Part shown: positions 52,183-61,477 of the stretch, in pieces | Position numbering within the stretch: position 1 is the stretch's first letter | Layout of the letters: the number at the start of each line of letters is the position of its first letter | From: Limimaricola soesokkakensis | Lineage (GTDB): Bacteria; Pseudomonadota; Alphaproteobacteria; Rhodobacterales; Rhodobacteraceae | Assembly (NCBI RefSeq): GCF_900172345.1 | Contig: NZ_FWFY01000007.1 | Span: 1-64,000 of the forward strand | DNA: 64,000 bases | Direction of reading: 5' to 3' | Made by a program: the position numbers and the translations under genes | Notes under the pieces: generated by a model | The model's database searches: none | What the model saw: the letters and a program-made list of their open reading frames with translations, nothing else | What the model was told of the DNA's origin: nothing

Positions 52183-55010
52183 TGGCCAAGCCTCTCGAGC
52201 AGCGCCGGCACGTGGACCTGATCGGATTTGTAGTTGCCGGTGAGCACATGCATCACGAGGTTCACCCCGAAGCGATAGGCCATCTCGCGCTGGCGCTCGC
52301 CTGCCATGCCGCGCCCGACCGGGTAGAGCGGCATGCCGATCTCGTCCATCGCCCAGGCCGAGGCCCAGTCATTGCCACCGATCACCACAGGGGTCACGTT
52401 GTCGTTGAGGTTGCGGAACGGCATTCCGGGGGTCGGCTCCTCGTCCGGCGCCGCCTCGACCCAGACGTCGCGGCCCTGATGGCGGCCCGGGAAATCCTGC
52501 AGCAGGTAGAAGGTGCGCGTGAGCACGTGGTCCTCTGGCACCGGCGAGAGCGGCGGCACGTCGAGCGGGCGGGCGATGGCCTGGAGGCGGCGGCCCTCGG
52601 GCGTGGTCGTGCCGAGCCCCGCGATTCCGGCGTCGCGCGTGTCGAAGACGATCATCCCGCCGCCGCGCAGATAGGCGTTGAGCTTGTCATAGGCAGCCCC
52701 CGAAGGAATGGGCGTCGTAGCAGTGATCGGCCAGTAGAGTAGGGGGAAGAAGGCCAGCTCGTCGGTCTCGGGATCGACCGCCATCGGGGCGGCGGGCTCG
52801 ACCGAGGTGCGCTGCCACAGCGTTCGGCCGAGCCCTTCGAGCCCAGCGCGGGCAATATCGTCCACGGCCGGATCGCCGGACAGGATGTGCCCCAGCACGA
52901 CGGAGCCGGTGGCGGCTTGGGCAAAGTCTTCGGCCTGCGGGTCCATCGGTGGTTCGGCGGCGGCGGAGCCGGAAGGGGGCGTGTTGACCGGCGGCGTTGC
53001 GGGGGCGGTGCCCTCCTGTGCCTCGGCCGGCGGGACCGGCGCCAGCAGCAGTGCCAGCACCACGGATGCGGCCCGCAGGCCGCGCAGCCGGCCGCCGACC
53101 AGCAGCGAGGCGACGGCGTCGATGGCCATCAGCGCCACGGCCAGCGCCAGCAGCAGCCCGCCCAGCGGCCGTTCGGCCGGGCGGTCGAGCCCCTCGACCG
53201 CGATGCGGGCGGGCCAGCGGGCCGGCGCGAGCGTGGTGTCGGCACGGGTGACGTTGAGCGCGTAGCGCCCAGCCTCGCCCTCGTAGAGGCCCGGCGGCAA
53301 TTCGGAACCCAGATCGCCCTTCGCGAGATCCTCGCCCGCCACGGCGGCGCGGGTGTCGGTCCCGGTCAGGCGGCCCTCGGCGTCCATCACCTCGACCGGC
53401 TGCCAGGTCGTCCCCGCGAGGTCCGCGCCGGCGTCCGCATCGGCCCGGGCCGAGATGGCGAGCCGCTCGAGCATCGACACGAACAGCCCCGACAGTGGCA
53501 GCGATGACCACTCGGCATTGGCGGTGACATGCATCAGCACCACCTGACCGTCGCCGAGCGGCTTGCGGGTGACCAGTGGCGTGCCGTCCGAAAGCTGGGC
53601 GATGACGCGGGCGGCCAGATCGGGGCCAGGCTGGGCAACGACCTGCGCGCGTACGGTCACGTCGTCGGGCACGGCGAGGCCATGGAACGGGCTGTCGGCC
53701 GCGAAGGGGGCGATGGTCTTGGGCTCGCCCCAGCTCATGCTGCCGCCGACCGAGCGGCCGCCAGCGCGCAGCCGCACCGGCATCAGGGGATCGTCGCCGT
53801 CGCGGCCCGCATCCGAGGCGGCGAGCCTAGGCCCGGCAAAGCGCAGCAGCAGCCCGCCATCCTCCACCCATGCCTGCAGCGCCTCGGCCTCGGCGGGCGG
53901 CAGGCTGCCGGCATCCGCGAGGACGATCACGTCCGGATTGGCGGGGATCAGCGCCGGCAGGTCGCCCGAGACAAGATCGGCCTGCGGCTCCAAGGCCACG
54001 CGCAGGTAATGCAGCGGCGACATCAGCTCGGTGGATTCGCGCGACTCGCGGCTTTCGACGAGGCCGATCTCGCGCCGCCGGAGCGCATCGTCGGTGAGCG
54101 CCACCGCGGCGGCGGAGCGCGCGCCATCGATCTCGAAGCGGGTGACGCGGTTGCGCAGTTCCGGCGGCAGCGACAGATCGGCTCGCGCCACCGCATTGCC
54201 GGGTGCGAAGTCGAGCGTAGCGGCGGCGAGGCGGCGCTCGATCCCGGCCGGGTCGAGACCATGCGCGGCGACGGTCACGCTCTCGGCGCCGCCGCTTGGC
54301 GTGCGCACGGCCTCCAGCGCGATGGCGGTGCCGTCGAGTTGCGGCGGCCGCAGCGCCGCGATCCGGCGCGGGGTCTGGATCACTCGGACCGGGCCATGCG
54401 TTTCAAGCACGGTCAGAAGGGTGTCGCGGCTGCCACGGGCGAGACCGTCGGAGAGCCAGACCGTCTCGAACCGCCCCTCCAGCGTTTCGGCCCAGTCAGC
54501 GAGCGCGGCCGGATCGGGTTGCCATGGCCGCGGCGCGACGCCGGGCAGGCTGGCCAGCACCGCTTCCGCGGGATCGAATCGCGTCTCGGGCGGCGGATCG
54601 GTCAGCGCCACCAAAGCGGCGGGGCGACCGGCGCGGCGCGCCTCGCCCAGCAGCGCTTCGATCCGGGCCGCGCGGGCCGGCCAGTCACGCGCATCGGCCC
54701 ATGTGGCGTCGGCGAGGATCAGCAGCGGACCGCTGCCCGGCGCGGCGCGCTCGGACGGGTTCAGCACCGGCCCCGCGAAACCGATGATCGCGGCGGCGAC
54801 GGCAAGGATGCGCAGCAGCAGGAGCCACCACGGCGTGCGGTCGGACTGGCTCTCGCGGTCGTCGAGGCCCAGAAGCAGCGCGACCCCCGGGAAACGGCGG
54901 CGCAGCGGCGCGGGCGGCACGGCGCGCAGGATCAGCCACAGCACCGGCAACAGCACCAGCCCTGCCAGCAGCCAGGGCGAGAGAAAGCCGACCGGGCCGA
55001 GGCTCCACAT
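52179..55010 (-). CDS. BatA-N / DUF4159 membrane protein
   Basis: 943 residues. The N-terminus MWSLGPVGFLSPWLLAGLVL with two helices is the Aerotolerance/BatA N-terminal segment; a long periplasmic or vWA-like middle follows, then a central pair of helices near LGGLLLALAVALMAIDAVAS, and a C-terminal DUF4159 part (AFFPLLYWPITATTPIPSGA, NAYLRGGGMIVFDTRDAG). It is the scaffold-like partner of MoxR/DUF58 loci. ATG overlaps the DUF58 stop as TGATG. Confidence 0.82.
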   Translation of the reverse strand: MWSLGPVGFLSPWLLAGLVLLPVLWLILRAVPPAPLRRRFPGVALLLGLDDRESQSDRTPWWLLLLRILAVAAAIIGFAGPVLNPSERAAPGSGPLLILADATWADARDWPARAARIEALLGEARRAGRPAALVALTDPPPETRFDPAEAVLASLPGVAPRPWQPDPAALADWAETLEGRFETVWLSDGLARGSRDTLLTVLETHGPVRVIQTPRRIAALRPPQLDGTAIALEAVRTPSGGAESVTVAAHGLDPAGIERRLAAATLDFAPGNAVARADLSLPPELRNRVTRFEIDGARSAAAVALTDDALRRREIGLVESRESRESTELMSPLHYLRVALEPQADLVSGDLPALIPANPDVIVLADAGSLPPAEAEALQAWVEDGGLLLRFAGPRLAASDAGRDGDDPLMPVRLRAGGRSVGGSMSWGEPKTIAPFAADSPFHGLAVPDDVTVRAQVVAQPGPDLAARVIAQLSDGTPLVTRKPLGDGQVVLMHVTANAEWSSLPLSGLFVSMLERLAISARADADAGADLAGTTWQPVEVMDAEGRLTGTDTRAAVAGEDLAKGDLGSELPPGLYEGEAGRYALNVTRADTTLAPARWPARIAVEGLDRPAERPLGGLLLALAVALMAIDAVASLLVGGRLRGLRAASVVLALLLAPVPPAEAQEGTAPATPPVNTPPSGSAAAEPPMDPQAEDFAQAATGSVVLGHILSGDPAVDDIARAGLEGLGRTLWQRTSVEPAAPMAVDPETDELAFFPLLYWPITATTPIPSGAAYDKLNAYLRGGGMIVFDTRDAGIAGLGTTTPEGRRLQAIARPLDVPPLSPVPEDHVLTRTFYLLQDFPGRHQGRDVWVEAAPDEEPTPGMPFRNLNDNVTPVVIGGNDWASAWAMDEIGMPLYPVGRGMAGERQREMAYRFGVNLVMHVLTGNYKSDQVHVPALLERLGQ

Positions 55011-55900
55011 CAGCGCCGCTCCAGCGCGGCATAGAGCCACAGCAGCGCCGAGGCGGCGCTATCGGATGTGCGGTGGGTCGAGAATTGCCAGCCGGTGGCG
55101 CGGGCCAGATCGGCCAGCCGGTCACGACGCTCGGCCAGCCGCTGGAGATAGCGGTCGCGCAGATCGCCAGCCTTCAGGGTCTCGTGGCGCAGCGCGCCCG
55201 ACATGCTTTCGAAGATGGTACGGCCATCATAGGGAAACGCCTCTTCGGCGGGGTCGAGCACCTGAAGGAGCGCGCCGCGCACGCCGCGATCGGCCGCGGC
55301 GGTAAGCATCGTCTCGACCGGCTCGACCGGCCCGAGAAAATCCGAGACCAGCACCGCCCGGCTTTGCGGCGCGAGGCCTTTCGCCTCGGGGGCACCGTGA
55401 TCCTCGGCCGTGTCCTGCGACAGGAGTTGCGCCAGCCGCGACAGCTGTCCGCGGCCACGGCGCGGCGGCAGCCGCGCATCGGCGAGGCCCACCCGCTCGC
55501 CGCCGCGGGTCAGCACTACCGCGATGGCCAGCGCGATGAGCCGGGCGCGGTCGCTTTTGGGGGGCAGCTTCGGCGTCGAGGCAAAGCCCATCGAGGCCCC
55601 GTCATCGACCCAGAGCGCGACGCTCTGCGCGATCTGCCATTCCTTCTCCTGTACGAAGGCCTGATCGGCCCGGCCCGAGCGACGCCAGTCGATGGCGCGC
55701 GCGGTGTCGTACGGCTGCGCCGCGCGGTATTGCCAGAAATTGCTGCCCGCGCCGGCCCGCCTGCGGCCATGCTCGCCCATCAGCACGGTCTGGGCCAGCT
55801 GTTCGGCCTCGGCCAGGAGCGGCGGCAGCGGGCTCGCGAGGTCCTCCGCCCGGCCGCGCAGGCCGAGAGGGGCCGTGGTCGTGGCGGGGCTGGCGCTCAC
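55010..55900 (-). CDS. DUF58 domain protein
   Basis: 296 residues, soluble. The DUF58 core is GSNFWQYRAAQPYDTARAID with WRRSGRADQAFVQEKEW, followed by a vWA-like region WVDDGASMGFAS. It starts at GTG (55900), which overlaps the MoxR TGA as GTGA. DUF58 proteins act with MoxR ATPases and BatA-like proteins at the envelope; substrates are unknown. Confidence 0.85.
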   Translation of the reverse strand: MSASPATTTAPLGLRGRAEDLASPLPPLLAEAEQLAQTVLMGEHGRRRAGAGSNFWQYRAAQPYDTARAIDWRRSGRADQAFVQEKEWQIAQSVALWVDDGASMGFASTPKLPPKSDRARLIALAIAVVLTRGGERVGLADARLPPRRGRGQLSRLAQLLSQDTAEDHGAPEAKGLAPQSRAVLVSDFLGPVEPVETMLTAAADRGVRGALLQVLDPAEEAFPYDGRTIFESMSGALRHETLKAGDLRDRYLQRLAERRDRLADLARATGWQFSTHRTSDSAASALLWLYAALERR

Positions 55901-56913
55901 GCGGCCGCCTCGGCCCGCGTCACCCTCTCCGCCACGCTCTCGATCAATGCGGGCAGGTTTTCGCCCCGCGCCCGGGCGGCGAAGCCCAGCGCCATGCGGT
56001 GCTCCAGCACCGGCACCGCCAGCCGCGCCACGTCCTGCGGTCCCGGCGCCAGGCGGCCGTCGAGCAGTGCTTCGGCGCGCACCGCGAGCATCAGGGCCTG
56101 CGCCGCGCGCGGCCCCGGCCCCCAGCTCACCGATTGCCGCAACTCCGGCAGCGCCTCGGGCTCGTCTGGACGGCAGGCGCGCACCAGGTCGAGGATCAGC
56201 TCCATCACGCCTTCGCCCACCGGCATGCGGCGCAGCAGGCGCTGCGCCTCCAGCAATTCCTGCGCGGTGAAGACCGGCTCGGCCTCGGCCTCCTCGATGC
56301 CGGTGGTGGCCAGAAGGATCGCGCGCTCCGTGTCGCGGGTCGGGTAGGGCACGTCGATCTGGAACAGGAACCGGTCGAGCTGCGCCTCGGGCAGCGGGTA
56401 GGTGCCCTCCTGCTCCAGCGGGTTCTGCGTGGCCAGAACGTGGAACGGGCGGCCCAGCGGCCGGTGCTGCCCGGCGATCGTCACCTCGCGCTCCTGCATC
56501 GCCTGAAGGAGCGCCGACTGGGTGCGGGGCGAGGCACGGTTGATCTCATCGGCCATCAGCAGTTGGCAGAACACCGGACCCTCGATGAAGCGGAAGGCGC
56601 GGCTGCCGTCGGCGCCGGTCTCAAGAACCTCGGAGCCGAGGATGTCGGCGGGCATCAGGTCGGGGGTGAACTGGATTCGGCTTTCCGCGAGCCCCATTAC
56701 CGTCGAGAGCGCGTCGACAAGCCGGGTCTTGCCCAAGCCAGGCAGGCCGACAAGCAGCGCGTGGCCGCCGCACAATAGCGCCGAAAGCGTCAGCCCGACC
56801 ACGCGTTCCTGCCCGACGAAGCGCCGCGCCACGCTGTCGCGGGCCTGCGCGAGACGGTCGCCGAGGCGCTCGATTTCGGCGAGAAGATCGGCGTCGCTCA
56901 CCTGCTCTGGCAT
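55897..56913 (-). CDS. MoxR-family AAA+ ATPase
   Basis: 338 residues. Walker A is GLPGLGKTRLVDALSTVMGL, Walker B VFCQLLMADEINRASPRTQS, sensor 1 is in VLATQNPLEQEGTYPLPEAQ, and the lid follows. It is a chaperone-like ATPase that matures metal-loaded or envelope complexes in known cases. Start at MPEQVSDADL follows GGGAG by 8 nt; an ATG 27 nt upstream is a weaker choice. It heads the minus-strand four-gene operon. Confidence 0.9.
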   Translation of the reverse strand: MPEQVSDADLLAEIERLGDRLAQARDSVARRFVGQERVVGLTLSALLCGGHALLVGLPGLGKTRLVDALSTVMGLAESRIQFTPDLMPADILGSEVLETGADGSRAFRFIEGPVFCQLLMADEINRASPRTQSALLQAMQEREVTIAGQHRPLGRPFHVLATQNPLEQEGTYPLPEAQLDRFLFQIDVPYPTRDTERAILLATTGIEEAEAEPVFTAQELLEAQRLLRRMPVGEGVMELILDLVRACRPDEPEALPELRQSVSWGPGPRAAQALMLAVRAEALLDGRLAPGPQDVARLAVPVLEHRMALGFAARARGENLPALIESVAERVTRAEAAA

Positions 56914-56972
56914 GACAGCACTCCCGTCCTGGTCTAGCATTGCAGTCCCAGCAGATACCGTGGCGGGTCGCG

Positions 56973-57560
56973 ATGGCAAACACAAAGAACAGTGAGACGA
57001 CCGAAGCGCCTTCGGCGGAAAACCTCGCATCGGCGGCAAGCCGCGCCGGCGCGCGCGGCCCGGCGCCGGTACATTTGTGGGATCCGCCCTATTGCGGCGA
57101 TCTCGACATGCGGATCGCGCGCGACGGCACCTGGTTTCACGAGGGCACTCCGATCGGCCGCGAACGCATGGTCAAGCTTTTCGCCTCGATCCTCAAGCGC
57201 GAGGGCGACAGGCACTACCTCGTCACCCCGGTCGAAAAGGTGGGCATCACCGTCGACGACGCGCCCTTCGTCGCGGTCGATGTCGCGCGGGAGGGAGAGG
57301 GGCTGCGCTTCACCACCAATCTCGACGAGACGGCGGTGGCGGGGCCTGAGCATCCGATCCGGGTGGCCCGCGACCCGGAAACGGGGGAGCCCGCGCCCTA
57401 TATCGAGATCCGGTCGGGGCTGGAGGCGCTGATCGACCGCAAGAGCTTCTACCGGCTGGTGGAACTGGGCGAAACCGCGCCGCATGAGGGCGAGGACTGG
57501 TTCGGCGTGCGGTCGAACGGCATGTTCTTTCCGATCATCCCGGCGGCGGAACTTCCCTGA
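56973..57560 (+). CDS. DUF1285 protein
   Basis: 195 residues. After a polar lead (SETTEAPSAENLASAASRAG) the core VHLWDPPYCGDLDMRIARDG with TWFHEGTPIGRERMVKLFAS, HYLVTPVEKVGITVDDAPFV and FGVRSNGMFFPII is DUF1285. Its function is unknown. It is divergent from the MoxR operon, with 59 bp between starts; this pairing recurs in the family and suggests shared regulation. Confidence 0.85.
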   Translation: MANTKNSETTEAPSAENLASAASRAGARGPAPVHLWDPPYCGDLDMRIARDGTWFHEGTPIGRERMVKLFASILKREGDRHYLVTPVEKVGITVDDAPFVAVDVAREGEGLRFTTNLDETAVAGPEHPIRVARDPETGEPAPYIEIRSGLEALIDRKSFYRLVELGETAPHEGEDWFGVRSNGMFFPIIPAAELP

Positions 57561-57570
57561 CGTGATGGCA

Positions 57571-57599
57571 CGCGGAAGCCCGAAGACCGGGCTTCCGCG
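57571..57599 (+). terminator. Hairpin after the DUF1285 gene
   Basis: A perfect 12-bp stem CGCGGAAGCCCG / CGGGCTTCCGCG, 10 nt after the stop codon. No T-run follows. Confidence 0.6.
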
Positions 57600-57730
57600 C
57601 CACGCGTTACCAAGGTCACTCGTCAAGACGACGCCACGGGGCCGCATCGGGCGTCATCTCGTATGGTGCCGAAGAACTACGACATTGACGCGACGGCAAT
57701 GTGTGGCAGGCGGGCCCCTTCGCTAAAGTT

Positions 57731-57799
57731 CGGGCATCCGCGCGAGGAAGTGGCACGGATGCCCGGCAAGCAGGCGGCATCTGCATCGCGATGCCGCCT
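57731..57799. terminator. Two adjacent hairpins between convergent genes
   Basis: CGGGCATCCG / CGGATGCCCG (57731-57765) and AGGCGGCATC / GATGCCGCCT (57772-57799) stand side by side before the aldehyde dehydrogenase stop. With the hairpin at 57571 they fill much of the 250-bp space between convergent genes. Their order fits termination of minus-strand transcription. Confidence 0.5.
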
Positions 57800-57810
57800 T
57801 CTCGGACGGA

Positions 57811-59289
57811 TCAGATCGAGCTGCAGATGTATTTCATCTCCAGATAGTCGTCGATTCCATGCCGCGAGCCCTCGCGGCCCAGCCCCGACTGCTTGACCCC
57901 GCCAAAGGGCGCGACCTCGGTCGAGATGATGCCGGTGTTCACCCCGACGATGCCGTATTCCAGCGCCTCGGCCACCTTGGTCACGCGGCTCAGATCCTTG
58001 GCGTAGAAATACGAGGCGAGGCCGAAGATCGTGTCGTTCGCCATCTCGATCACCTCTGCCTCATCCTCGAAGGCGAATAGCGGCGCAAAGGGACCGAAGG
58101 TTTCCTCATGGGCGACCTTCATGCCTTGTTTCGCGCCGGTGACGACGGTGGGCTGGAAGAACTGGCCGCCGAGATCATGCGCCTCGCCGCCGGTGAGCAG
58201 CGTCGCGCCGTGATCGAGCGCGTCCTTCAGGTGATCGCGCACCTTGTCGATGGCCGAGGGCTCGATCAGCGGTCCGAGATCGGTGCCTTCGGACAGCCCG
58301 TCGCCTACGCGCAGCTTCTCGACCGCGACCTTCAGGCGCTTGGCGAACTCGTCATAGACGCCCTTCTGGACGTAGATCCGGTTGGCGCAGACGCAGGTCT
58401 GGCCGTTGTTGCGGAACTTACACTGGATCGCGCCCTCGACCGCCGCGTCGAGATCGGCGTCGTCGAACACGATGAAGGGCGCGTTGCCGCCCAACTCCAT
58501 CGAGCACTTCATCACTTGGTCGGCGGCTTGGCGCAGCAGGATGCGGCCGACCTCGGTGGAGCCGGTGAAGGTCAGCTTGCGGACCTTGGGGTTCTCGCAG
58601 AACTCCTTGCCCACTTCCGAGGCAGCGGAGGAGGTGGCCACCGAGAACACGCCCTCGGGCACGCCGGCCTCCTCGGCCAGCACCGCCATGGCGAGCGCCG
58701 AGAGCGGGGTGAGCGAGGCGGGGCGGATCACGAAAGAGCAGCCCGCGGCCAGCGCCGGGGCCACCTTGCGCGCGATCATCGCGTTGGGGAAGTTCCACGG
58801 CGTGATCCCGGCGGCGACGCCGATCGGCTGGCGGATCACGGTGATCCGCTTGTCGGGCATGTGGCCGGGGATGGTTTCGCCATAAACCCGCTTGGCCTCC
58901 TCGCCGAACCATTCGACGAAGCTGGCGCCATAGGCCACCTCGCCCCGGCTCTCGGCCAAGGGTTTGCCCTGCTCTGCGGTCATCAGGATCGCCAGATCCT
59001 CCTGATGCTCCATCATCAGGTCGTACCAGCGGCGCAGGATCTTGGCGCGGTCCTTGCCGGTCCTGGCGGCCCAGGGTTTTTGCGCCTCGTGGGCGATGTC
59101 GATGGCCTGCGCGATCTCGGCCCGGCTCAGATCGGCGACCGAGGCGAGAACGTCGCCGCGCGCCGGGTTGGTGACGTCGAAGGTCTTGCCGTCCTTGGCG
59201 GCGACCCACTTGCCGCCGAGAAAGGCGCGGTCGCGAACGAGATCGGGGCGGCGGAGCAGTGACTTGATGTCGGTGCGGTCGTCGAGCAT
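57811..59289 (-). CDS. gabD: NAD(P)-dependent succinate-semialdehyde dehydrogenase-like ALDH
   Basis: 492 residues. GITPWNFPNAMIARKVAPAL, FTGSTEVGRILLRQAADQVM, MELGGNAPFIVFDDAD with the Glu near residue 265, and NNGQTCVCANRIYV with the nucleophile Cys299 define the ALDH fold; the sequence is closest in look to GabD. The cofactor Lys of the usual KPA motif is Arg here (FVIRPASLTP, residue 189, codon CGC). GGAGG precedes the ATG. No gabT is adjacent, so the substrate is inferred. Confidence 0.82.
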   Translation of the reverse strand: MLDDRTDIKSLLRRPDLVRDRAFLGGKWVAAKDGKTFDVTNPARGDVLASVADLSRAEIAQAIDIAHEAQKPWAARTGKDRAKILRRWYDLMMEHQEDLAILMTAEQGKPLAESRGEVAYGASFVEWFGEEAKRVYGETIPGHMPDKRITVIRQPIGVAAGITPWNFPNAMIARKVAPALAAGCSFVIRPASLTPLSALAMAVLAEEAGVPEGVFSVATSSAASEVGKEFCENPKVRKLTFTGSTEVGRILLRQAADQVMKCSMELGGNAPFIVFDDADLDAAVEGAIQCKFRNNGQTCVCANRIYVQKGVYDEFAKRLKVAVEKLRVGDGLSEGTDLGPLIEPSAIDKVRDHLKDALDHGATLLTGGEAHDLGGQFFQPTVVTGAKQGMKVAHEETFGPFAPLFAFEDEAEVIEMANDTIFGLASYFYAKDLSRVTKVAEALEYGIVGVNTGIISTEVAPFGGVKQSGLGREGSRHGIDDYLEMKYICSSI

Positions 59290-59368
59290 GACTTTTCCTC
59301 CAGGAGTTCGGGCGCATCCTTCACCGCGAGGGTAGGGCGGGTCCAGCCCCCTGACAGGGAGGAACGAA

Positions 59369-60178
59369 ATGACCGAGAACCGCACCGGGGCGCATGGGCA
59401 GAGCCGTGCCGAAATCGATGAAGCCTATGCCAATGCCAGCCACATCCCCGGCGGCATGGAATACCCCGCGCGCTGGGCCGCCGCCGCCGCCGCGTTCCGC
59501 GAAAACCACCCGCCGCAGGAGATCGCCTATGGCGATGGGGCGCGGCAACGGCTCGACCTGTTTCGGCCCGAAGGCGAGGCGCAGGGCGCGGTGGTCTTCG
59601 TGCATGGCGGTTTCTGGAGGGCGTTCGACAAGAGCGCTTGGTCGCATCTGGCGGCGGGCGCATTGGCGCGGGGCTGGGCCGTGGCGATGCCCTCATACAC
59701 GCTGGCGCCCGAGGCACGGATCGGCGCGATGACGCGCGAGATCGAGGCTGCCATCGGCGCGGTGGCCGATGCCGTGCCGGGACCGCTCAGGCTCACCGGG
59801 CATTCGGCGGGCGGGCATCTGGTGGCGCGGATGGCCTGCGCCGATCTCACCCCCGGCTGGCGCGGCCGGGTGACGCGGATCGTACCGATCTCGCCCCTGT
59901 CGGATCTGCGCCCGCTCATGGGGGCCACGATGAACGAGGATCTGCGGCTCGACGAAGAGGAGGCCGTGGCCGAGAGCCCGGCGTTGCTGGATCAGGTCGA
60001 TCTGCCTATGACGGTCTGGGTCGGCGCGGCCGAACGCCCTGCCTTCATCGATCAAGCACGCTGGCTCGCCGAGCGGCGCGACTGCGACTTGGTCGAGGCA
60101 CCGGACCGGCACCATTTCGACGTGATCGAGGAACTGGCCGACCCGGCGGCTCCGCTGGTGGACAGGCTGCTGCGCTAG
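59369..60178 (+). CDS. Alpha/beta hydrolase, arylformamidase-like
   Basis: 269 residues. VFVHGGFWRAFDKSAWSHLA holds the oxyanion HGG-x-W, LTGHSAGGHLVARMA the nucleophile elbow G-H-S-A-G, and HHFDVIEEL the His. The HGGFW form and the N-terminal DEAYANASHIPGG resemble kynurenine formamidases, but no other tryptophan-degradation gene is nearby. GGGAGG lies before the ATG. It is divergent from the aldehyde dehydrogenase. Confidence 0.75.
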   Translation: MTENRTGAHGQSRAEIDEAYANASHIPGGMEYPARWAAAAAAFRENHPPQEIAYGDGARQRLDLFRPEGEAQGAVVFVHGGFWRAFDKSAWSHLAAGALARGWAVAMPSYTLAPEARIGAMTREIEAAIGAVADAVPGPLRLTGHSAGGHLVARMACADLTPGWRGRVTRIVPISPLSDLRPLMGATMNEDLRLDEEEAVAESPALLDQVDLPMTVWVGAAERPAFIDQARWLAERRDCDLVEAPDRHHFDVIEELADPAAPLVDRLLR

Positions 60179-60190
60179 GCGCGTCTCCTA

Positions 60191-60278
60191 GTTCATCTTT
60201 CCGAAAATACGCATCGCTCCACCCGCCACCGTGCGCCCCGCATCGGAGCCGGGATCTGCGTATTTGAAGAAAGATGAA
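60191..60278. repeat. Inverted repeat, copy 3 (arms in the opposite order)
   Basis: GTTCATCTTT-CCGA-AAATACGC opens the element and GCGTATTT-GAAG-AAAGATGAA closes it, 45 nt apart. The same 20-21 nt unit as in copies 1 and 2 is used, but here the AAAGATGAA ends face outward. It lies between convergent genes. Confidence 0.78.
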
Positions 60279-60283
60279 AGGGG

Positions 60284-61267
60284 TCAGGGCCCGAACCGCT
60301 CCTGCCAGCAGGGTTGTGGGCCGCCCGGGGCGGCGTGGAACACGGCGCGCGCGATGGCGCGGGCAAGGCAGGTCGCCGCGGCATGACCGATCCAGAGCGC
60401 GTCGCCGACCGGTTCCGTGAGCGGGCGGGCCCCCGTCGCGGCGGCAAAGACCAGATCGCCGTCGAGCGGCGTGTGCGAAGGCAGAAGCGCCCGGGCGATC
60501 CCATCCTGCGCCGCCACCGCCATGCGGCGGCAACCGGGTTTGTCGAGCGCGGCATTGGTGGCGACGATGGCGATGGTGGTGCTCTCTCCCGCGCGGGCCA
60601 GCTTGGTGGGCGGCTGCCCGCCGGGCGGCATCGCGAGACCGCGCCCGCCGAACTCGGCGCCGATCTCCCAGGGCGCGGCCCAGAACTCCGCACCGTCGCC
60701 GATCGTGGCCGACCCGACCGCGTTCACCGCCACCAGCGCGCCGACCATGTGGCCGCTCTCCAGCATCAGCGAGGCCGTGCCGATGCCACCGCGCAGCGTT
60801 GCGGTGGTGGCGCCGTATCCCGCGCCGTGGCTGCCCAGCGCCACTTCCGTGCCCGCCGCTTCGAACGCTGCGCGGCCCAGCGCGGCATAGGGGTTGGTGC
60901 TCCAGCCCTTGTCGCCGCCATTGCCGAGGTCGAACAGGATCGCGGCAGGGACGATCGGCACGCGCTGCCCCGCCGCCTCGAAGCCGCGCCCGGCGGCGCG
61001 CAGCGCATCGGCCACGCCCGAGGCCGCGTCGAGACCGAAGGCCGAGCCGCCTGAGAGCACCAGCGCATCGACCGCCTGCACCAGCCGGTCCGGCGCGAGC
61101 AGATCGGTTTCCCGTGTGCCCGGCGCGCCGCCCATTACATCGACCGAGGCGGTGAAGGGCGCAGCGCCCGTCAGCACCGTGACGCCCGAGCGCAGCGCCG
61201 CATCCTGCGCCTGACCGACCAGAAGACCGCTAACATCGGTGATGGCATTGCGCGGACCCGGCCTCAT
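60284..61267 (-). CDS. P1-family (DmpA-type) peptidase
   Basis: 327 residues. NAITDVSGLLVGQAQD, LVLSGGSAFGLDAASGVADA and VAVNAVGSATIGDGAE are typical of the DmpA/L-aminopeptidase fold, where the chain self-cleaves before a Ser (here probably in NAVGSAT) to make an Ntn-like hydrolase. It lacks a signal peptide. It may cut N-terminal residues from peptides or beta-peptides; the substrate is unknown. It is convergent with the hydrolase gene. Confidence 0.83.
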   Translation of the reverse strand: MRPGPRNAITDVSGLLVGQAQDAALRSGVTVLTGAAPFTASVDVMGGAPGTRETDLLAPDRLVQAVDALVLSGGSAFGLDAASGVADALRAAGRGFEAAGQRVPIVPAAILFDLGNGGDKGWSTNPYAALGRAAFEAAGTEVALGSHGAGYGATTATLRGGIGTASLMLESGHMVGALVAVNAVGSATIGDGAEFWAAPWEIGAEFGGRGLAMPPGGQPPTKLARAGESTTIAIVATNAALDKPGCRRMAVAAQDGIARALLPSHTPLDGDLVFAAATGARPLTEPVGDALWIGHAAATCLARAIARAVFHAAPGGPQPCWQERFGP

Positions 61268-61477
61268 CGCGCCGCGCTCAAGCAGAATTTACTCTGCTTT
61301 GCGGCAAGGCCGTTCGTGCCATCGGACCTGTCGCGTGTCCAAGGCCCTGCCGAAATTGACATATTCCTCACCCTCGTCCTGATTGCCTTACCCTAGGCGG
61401 TGCGCGAGCCGGCCTCATTGCGGTTCCGGCCCGTGATGATAGGTTGCCGCGAAACCTTGCGTCAAAGGCTGCCATTG

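Noticed and set aside
49825-52221. A 798-residue plus-strand frame opposite the amidotransferase-like gene
   Set aside because: It is a low-complexity His/Arg/Ala/Gly shadow typical of GC-rich DNA; the minus-strand gene has membrane helices and operon overlaps.
53529-55034. A 501-residue plus-strand frame opposite the DUF4159 gene
   Set aside because: Same pattern of antisense shadow; no motifs, no ribosome binding site.
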